18,202 nt of DNA, from the NCBI GenBank assembly GCA_020844525.1, contig JAJGAH010000006.1:1-18202 (forward strand). Reading direction: 5' to 3'. This DNA comes from Eubacterium sp. (lineage in GTDB: Bacteria; Bacillota; Clostridia; Lachnospirales; Lachnospiraceae). A program made the translations under genes and the position numbers. Below, one piece after another: positions 14,594 to 18,202 of this stretch (position 1 is its first letter; each line of letters starts with the position of its first letter). The notes beneath the pieces were generated by a model. The model ran no database searches. It had not been told where the DNA came from and saw nothing but the letters and a program-made list of their open reading frames with translations.

Positions 14594-14757
14594 TGCGCCC
14601 TCACCTTGTCAAGTAATTGCATATTCTGTAAAGATAAATCCCTGTATTTAGAATAGGATTTATCGTCCCAGATGCTTCTACACCCTACATCCGTCAGAAT
14701 ATGCTTGGTGTAGAGTGAATTTGCCGCTCCTAATTCGATTCCATTTGATTCACCCAT
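14545..14757 (-). CDS. Small ORF upstream of the MATE gene, weakly carrier-protein-like
   Basis: 70 residues from ATG 14757, with AAGGTAAG 4 bases upstream. The second half (IWDDKSYSKYRDLSLQNMQL, then LDKVRAQCGIKFP) resembles an acyl or peptidyl carrier protein: acidic DD, a Ser before Leu, a helix, then (F/G)I-x-(F/I)-P. The residue before the Ser is Leu instead of the usual Asp, and the N-terminal helix is unclear, so phosphopantetheine attachment is doubtful. The stop TGA overlaps a TTG start of the MATE gene, which supports a real translated gene. It may be a shortened remnant of a biosynthetic gene. The product is not recognised with certainty. Confidence 0.45.
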   Translation of the reverse strand: MGESNGIELGAANSLYTKHILTDVGCRSIWDDKSYSKYRDLSLQNMQLLDKVRAQCGIKFPADMEGEHWI

Positions 14758-14801
14758 ATTGCTTACCTTCTGATTTCAAAAAACATTTGTTTATATCTAT
14801 C

Positions 14802-14829
14802 ATTTTATCATTAAAAGGACCTTCTCCAA
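14802..14829 (-). promoter_or_regulatory. Promoter candidate for the small ORF and MATE gene
   Basis: On the minus strand, TTGGAG (plus 14824-14829), 16 bases, TAAAAT (plus 14802-14807), about 45 bases before the ATG at 14757. Both hexamers are imperfect in an AT-rich region, so the evidence is modest. Confidence 0.3.
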
Positions 14830-14897
14830 TAGAAGATAAGCGCTATGTAATGGACAAAACGAATTTTTTGTAGTATCAATATGCGATGCTGACACTT

Positions 14898-15133
14898 CTC
14901 ACTTCCATCCCGTCACCGCCTGCATCACCAGCTCCGCCACCCCGCAGAGCACCATGACGAGAATGGGATCAGCCTTCCACTTCCGAAGCGCAAAAAGCGC
15001 CGCCAGAAACAGCAGAAAAGGGAACAGCTGGAAGTTGCCGGAAGCAAACGAAACATTGCCATTTGCAAACAGCGATGGAATCAGAATCGTCAGCCCGGCG
15101 ACCAGAATCAGTGCGACAACCGCCGGACGCAGT
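14898..15133 (-). repeat. Direct repeat partner of 12921-13156
   Basis: This is the 3' part of the intact chromate transporter gene. It repeats in the same orientation at 12921-13156, 1977 bases away, without gaps. The two copies enclose the MATE gene and its upstream small ORF, so recombination between them would excise that block and restore a single chromate transporter 3' end. Confidence 0.85.
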
Positions 15134-15471
15134 GTCTGCAGAATTCCCTGCAGCATCGCCATTTTCCGGTACTTCGTATAGAAATAGGCGAGGATCGTCA
15201 CAAAAATGCAGGATGGCAGAATCACGCCGATCGTGGCGACAATCGCACCTGGAATGCCAGCCACCTGATGACCGACAAAGGTGGCCCCATTGACAGCAAT
15301 CGGGCCGGGCGTCATCTGTGAAATCGTCACAAGGTCCGTAAAATCCTTCGCCGTCATCCAGTGATATTTGTCAATGACCTGCGCCTGAATCAGAGGCATC
15401 GCAGCATACCCGCCTCCGAAGCTGAAGGCCCCGATCTGCAGAAATGCAAGAAAAAGCTCAAGATAGATCAT
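14899..15471 (-). CDS. Chromate transporter family protein, second subunit (short-chain ChrA)
   Basis: 190 residues, one Chromate_transp domain: FSFGGGYAAMP near 16-25, SQMTPGPIAVNGA (51-63) and about six membrane helices. Short-chain ChrA proteins are encoded as adjacent pairs, with each half matching one half of the long protein. Here the start ATG 15471 overlaps the upstream TGA by 4 bases (15468-15471), so the two are translated together. The family exports chromate in the best-studied members, but many gut members have unknown anion substrates. Its 3' end is duplicated at 12922-13156. Confidence 0.9.
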   Translation of the reverse strand: MIYLELFLAFLQIGAFSFGGGYAAMPLIQAQVIDKYHWMTAKDFTDLVTISQMTPGPIAVNGATFVGHQVAGIPGAIVATIGVILPSCIFVTILAYFYTKYRKMAMLQGILQTLRPAVVALILVAGLTILIPSLFANGNVSFASGNFQLFPFLLFLAALFALRKWKADPILVMVLCGVAELVMQAVTGWK

Positions 15472-16142
15472 GATTTGCCTCCTTGCCCGTCAGAGAGGCT
15501 TTTCCTTTTCTTATCGCTCTTTCTGTCGTCCTGCTTTCCTCTGCGTACTTTCCAGAGCGTCCGGACAAATCCAATCCCGGCGCAGATAAGAATGATCAGC
15601 GCCACATTCACATTCCAATAGTAATTGGCCGCAAAGGCGCCTGCCATGATGATCAGCAGGACTGCATCCCGCTGCTTCCAGATCCCGACAAACATGTCCC
15701 AAACCACAGAGAGAATCACCGCGCTCACACCGGATGACATCCCCTTCAGAAGTGCCTGTACAACGACATTCCTGCTGAATGCCTGATAAAACATGGAAAT
15801 GACTGTGATAATCAGAAACGGAGGCAGAATCGCCCCGAGAATCGAGCAGAGTACGCCAGGTATCCCCGCAACCTTATATCCCACAACGATTGCGCCATTG
15901 ACGGCAATGGCACCGGGTGAGGACTGTGCAATTGCCACAAGGTCAAGCATTTCGTCCTCGTCAATCCAGTGCAGTTCATTGACAAATTTGTTCTGCAGGA
16001 GGGTCACGATGACATAGCCGCCTCCAAACGTAAAAGCACTGAGATACAGCGTTGACAGAAAAAGCTTCACCAGCCGCTTACGCAGCGGCAGGGAGGAAAT
16101 TTTTTCCACTGTTTCTTCCTTCTTTGTCTCTTCGGAATCCAT
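15468..16142 (-). CDS. Chromate transporter family protein, first subunit (short-chain ChrA)
   Basis: 224 residues from ATG 16142, behind a CAGGAG site. A charged N-terminal tail of about 24 residues precedes FGGGY (39-43). AQSSPGAIAVNGA at 72-84 is the family signature, and GYKVAGIPG follows. About six membrane helices are visible. It ends in a charged cytoplasmic tail of Lys/Arg/Asp/Ser. It forms an operon with the overlapping second subunit and has a good promoter at 16252-16280. The two proteins probably make an antiparallel heterodimer, which is known for paired ChrA proteins. Confidence 0.9.
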   Translation of the reverse strand: MDSEETKKEETVEKISSLPLRKRLVKLFLSTLYLSAFTFGGGYVIVTLLQNKFVNELHWIDEDEMLDLVAIAQSSPGAIAVNGAIVVGYKVAGIPGVLCSILGAILPPFLIITVISMFYQAFSRNVVVQALLKGMSSGVSAVILSVVWDMFVGIWKQRDAVLLIIMAGAFAANYYWNVNVALIILICAGIGFVRTLWKVRRGKQDDRKSDKKRKSLSDGQGGKS

Positions 16143-16251
16143 AAAGATGCTCCTGTCCTTTTCTCATAGCTGACATATACAGACCTGCACAGGCATGTAA
16201 ACCCCTTCATATGCCACACAGGATTTCATTGTTGCACAGGGTGTCTTTTTC

Positions 16252-16280
16252 AGTATAGGAGCGGAAGTGGTTTTTGTAAA
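16252..16280 (-). promoter_or_regulatory. Promoter of the chromate transporter pair
   Basis: On the minus strand, TTTACA (plus 16275-16280), a 17-base spacer, TATACT (plus 16252-16257). Both hexamers are one base from consensus. The leader is about 105 bases and shows a small CCTGCACAGG stem but no recognised riboswitch. Confidence 0.65.
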
Positions 16281-16330
16281 TCTTCGCACTGGGAATATGA
16301 TATGATAGGATTTTGGTTTATGCGATGTTA

Positions 16331-16372
16331 TTCGTGCAATGCATTGATATTTTCGTGCAAAATGTGTATAAT
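16331..16372 (+). promoter_or_regulatory. Promoter and operator of the DinJ/YafQ module
   Basis: TTGATA (16344-16349), 17 bases, TATAAT (16367-16372): a near-consensus promoter. TTCGTGCAA occurs at 16331-16339 and again at 16352-16360, 21 bases apart (two helical turns), one copy upstream of the -35 and one in the spacer. CAATGCATTG (16337-16346) is a perfect palindrome overlapping the first copy and the -35. This is a likely autorepression site. AGGAG follows at 16391-16395. Confidence 0.7.
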
Positions 16373-16403
16373 ATACTTATCTTGAAGAAAAGGAGATGGT
16401 ATT

Positions 16404-16682
16404 ATGGCTGGTTCTACTACCAATATCAGTATTCGTATGGATTCAGAATTGAAAGCTCAGGCTGACGCATTCTTCGGGGAACTCGGTATGAATCTGTCTA
16501 CGGCGTTCAATATCTTTGTACGCCAATCACTCCGCGAGGGCCGCATTCCCTTTGAAATTTCTCTAAATCAGCCTAATAAGGAAACAATCGCCGCCATGCT
16601 GGAGGCGGAAAGGATTGCAAAAGATCCATCTGTGAAAGGTTACAACAATCTGAATGAACTCTTTGCAGATCTGAAAGCATGA
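16404..16682 (+). CDS. RelB/DinJ-family antitoxin
   Basis: 92 residues from ATG 16404, preceded by AGGAG. The N-terminal half, TTNISIRMDSELKAQADAFF then LGMNLSTAFNIFVRQSLREG, is the ribbon-helix-helix domain of the RelB/DinJ family. IPFEI and the C-terminal part (AERIAKDPSVKGYNNLNEL) match the toxin-binding tail. It overlaps the toxin start by 4 bases (ATGA), so both are made from one mRNA. It should neutralise the YafQ-like toxin and repress the promoter at 16331-16372. Confidence 0.92.
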   Translation: MAGSTTNISIRMDSELKAQADAFFGELGMNLSTAFNIFVRQSLREGRIPFEISLNQPNKETIAAMLEAERIAKDPSVKGYNNLNELFADLKA

Positions 16683-16969
16683 GAAAAACAAAATACACAG
16701 TCAAGCATACCACGCAATTTAAAAAAGATTTCAAGCTTGCAATGAAAAGAGGATTAAAAATCGAACTGTTAGAGGAAGTGATCGCCACACTTGCAATGGG
16801 CGAATCACTTCCCGATAATAACAGTGACCACGCGCTGACCGGAAATTGGATCGGGCATCGTGAGTGCCACATCCTTCCGGATTGGCTATTGATCTACCGT
16901 ATCGAAGATGATGTGCTGGTGCTGACTTTAGCCCGCACCGGAACACACAGCGACCTGTTTGGAAAGTAA
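16679..16969 (+). CDS. YafQ-family mRNA interferase toxin
   Basis: 96 residues, starting at ATG 16679 within the antitoxin stop. Residues that correspond to the active-site group of E. coli YafQ are present: H51, H64, D68, W69, R86, H90 and F94, in HRECHILPDWLLIY and LARTGTHSDLF. YafQ is a ribosome-dependent endoribonuclease. Nothing suggests damage, so the module looks intact. The gene is convergent with the aldolase gene, and only 30 bases separate the two ends. Confidence 0.92.
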   Translation: MRKTKYTVKHTTQFKKDFKLAMKRGLKIELLEEVIATLAMGESLPDNNSDHALTGNWIGHRECHILPDWLLIYRIEDDVLVLTLARTGTHSDLFGK

Positions 16970-16999
16970 TACCAACAGGCAGGGACAGGATCTTGAAAA

Positions 17000-17836
17000 T
17001 CAGAGTCCTGCAAAAACCCGCATTGCCTTCTCGGCATCTGCCTCCATCGCCTTTTCCGCGGCAAATGCGAGATCGTGAAAGAAAGTCACATCCTCAGTGG
17101 CAAGCAGCTTTCGGACAGCTTCCGTTCCTGCCTTGGACATGTAGCTGTAATAATTGATCTTCCGCAGACCGTTGCGGATTCCTGTGCGGTAATCGTCGGG
17201 ACTGACACCGCTTCCGCCATGCATGACGAGCGGGAGTCCGGTTTTTTCTGCTATCACCTTTACACGATCAAGGTCCAGTACCGGTTTTGCTTTATAAATT
17301 CCGTGGGCTGTTCCGAAGCTGGGGGCAAGGGCGTCAATGCCGGATTCCTTACAGAATGCAACCGCTTCATCGGGATCTGTATACACCGGTCCGGATGCAT
17401 TCGATGCTCCTCCCTCACGGGAGGCAAGCGCACCGAGTTCTGCCTCTACGCCGCAGTTATAGTTCTTTGCCATGGCAACTGCCTTCTTTGTATTGGCAAG
17501 ATTTTCTGCATAGGGCAGCGTGCTGCCATCATACATGACACCGGTAAAGCCCAGGTCCAGCGCCTTCTGCATATAGTCCAGATCCTCGCAGTGGTCCAGA
17601 TGCACACATACCGGAACAGCAGCTGCCTTTGCCGCCTGCAGCATCACGGGCCCGATCTTTGCAAGGGGAGATACCTCCTCATGCAGCTGCGCATGGGCAA
17701 TGATCACCGGAACCTGCAGTTTTTCAGCGGCGCCGAGCACCGCATTGACGCACTCCAGATTCGGTGTATTGAATGCGCCGACTGCGCAGTGTTTTTCTTC
17801 TGCCATTGCAAGAATTTCCTTCAGATTTACAAGCAT
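17000..17836 (-). CDS. Class II (zinc) fructose-bisphosphate/ketose-bisphosphate aldolase
   Basis: 278 residues from ATG 17836, with GCAGGAGG about 7 bases upstream. The zinc and catalytic residues stand at the expected places: HLDHCED (D81, H82), VEAELG (E131, E133), FGTAHGIY (H178) and MHGGSG (H206). The usual substrate-site segment K-I-N-x-x-T is replaced by KINYYSYM at about 226-233, seen in a subgroup of class II aldolases, so tagatose- or another ketose-1- or 1,6-phosphate may be the real substrate. It is cotranscribed with an FGGY kinase, with a 10-base overlap, which suggests sugar activation followed by cleavage to triose phosphates. It is not tied to glycolysis by its context. Confidence 0.88.
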   Translation of the reverse strand: MLVNLKEILAMAEEKHCAVGAFNTPNLECVNAVLGAAEKLQVPVIIAHAQLHEEVSPLAKIGPVMLQAAKAAAVPVCVHLDHCEDLDYMQKALDLGFTGVMYDGSTLPYAENLANTKKAVAMAKNYNCGVEAELGALASREGGASNASGPVYTDPDEAVAFCKESGIDALAPSFGTAHGIYKAKPVLDLDRVKVIAEKTGLPLVMHGGSGVSPDDYRTGIRNGLRKINYYSYMSKAGTEAVRKLLATEDVTFFHDLAFAAEKAMEADAEKAMRVFAGL

Positions 17837-18202
17837 GTCTTTTCCTCCTGCATCAGCGGACGGACAGCAGCATAGAGCTTCCTGTACCGTTCGTAAATTC
17901 TCATATACTTTTCATGCATATCTGCTCTCGGCTGATATGTCTCCCGCTCCTGCACCATGTGAGAAGCTGCATCATGAAGATCACGGAAAGCGCCTGTACA
18001 GATTCCGGTCAGCATGGCGGAACCAACGGTGCCGGCATCCACGGTCTGCAGTGCCGTGATCGGCAGATTCAGCACATCGGCCTTCATCTGCATCCACACC
18101 TTCGAATGGGCACCTCCGCCCGTAGCGTGCAGCTTTTGAAAATGCACACCCGATCCTGCAAGGGCATCGTAATTGACCTTCATCTCATAGGCAACGCCCT
18201 CC
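17827..18202 (-). CDS. FGGY-family carbohydrate kinase, C-terminal part (runs off the window end)
   Basis: About 125 residues of the C-terminal half (FGGY_C) are visible and the start lies beyond the window. The nucleotide-binding segment LHATGGGAHSKVWMQMKADV is clear, then a conserved block (TVDAGTVGSAMLTGICTG) and the terminal Y-x-P-R-x-D-x-x-x-x-Y pattern. FGGY kinases phosphorylate xylulose, ribulose, fuculose, glycerol and related sugars; the specificity part is not in view. The stop TAA (17827-17829) lies inside the start of the aldolase, so both belong to one operon. Confidence 0.85.
   Translation of the reverse strand, partial: EGVAYEMKVNYDALAGSGVHFQKLHATGGGAHSKVWMQMKADVLNLPITALQTVDAGTVGSAMLTGICTGAFRDLHDAASHMVQERETYQPRADMHEKYMRIYERYRKLYAAVRPLMQEEKTCL

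Noticed and set aside
16986..17010. Possible hairpin between the YafQ-like toxin and the aldolase (CAGGA ... TCCTG)
   Set aside because: Only five base pairs around a 15-base loop, with part of it inside the aldolase gene.

Overview
The window looks like part of a chromosome from a gut-type member of the Clostridia, most likely Lachnospiraceae. The grounds are Clostridial hydrophobic (ChW) repeats, purine-rich Shine-Dalgarno (SD) sites, middling GC, abundant TGA stops, and gene families common there (PucR/CdaR regulators, UroD-like enzymes, GPH symporters, YitT, DinJ/YafQ). No rRNA, tRNA, CRISPR array, phage gene or transposase was found. The species is not determined.

Layout. (1) 1-3257: the N-terminal part of a PucR-like regulator (minus), divergent from a UroD-superfamily enzyme and an MFS transporter (plus). 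The gap between them holds perfect 11-bp tandem repeats and a 12-bp palindrome. (2) 3258-4898: a YitT/DUF2179 membrane protein behind an extended -10 promoter and a perfect 18-bp leader hairpin, converging on trmL. (3) 5308-7494: a secreted ChW-repeat protein with a class A beta-lactamase-like C-terminal domain, split by an in-frame TAG where its repeat partner has TGG. (4) 7539-12221: a relic of an AraC-family regulator, a second UroD-like enzyme with tandem dyads upstream of its promoter, a GPH-type symporter, an elaborate terminator, and a full-length PucR-like regulator (minus). (5) 12282-16969: two type II toxin-antitoxin modules either side of a rearranged segment. That segment holds a two-gene chromate-type transporter, a 236-bp second copy of its 3' end, and between the copies a MATE exporter preceded by a small carrier-protein-like ORF. 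(6) 17000-18202: a class II aldolase and the C-terminal end of an FGGY sugar kinase (minus).

Main theme. The window carries two independent sets with the same three parts: PucR-like regulator, UroD-like enzyme, membrane transporter. The enzymes are related to each other, but the transporters come from different families (MFS and GPH) and the gene orders differ. This suggests a modular uptake-and-modify system for two different small molecules, each under its own regulator. Both enzymes have HH(G/S)DS where methylcobalamin methyltransferases of the MtaA/CmuA type have a Cys-containing metal site, so their chemistry is open. The function is inference. The arrangement is read directly from the sequence.
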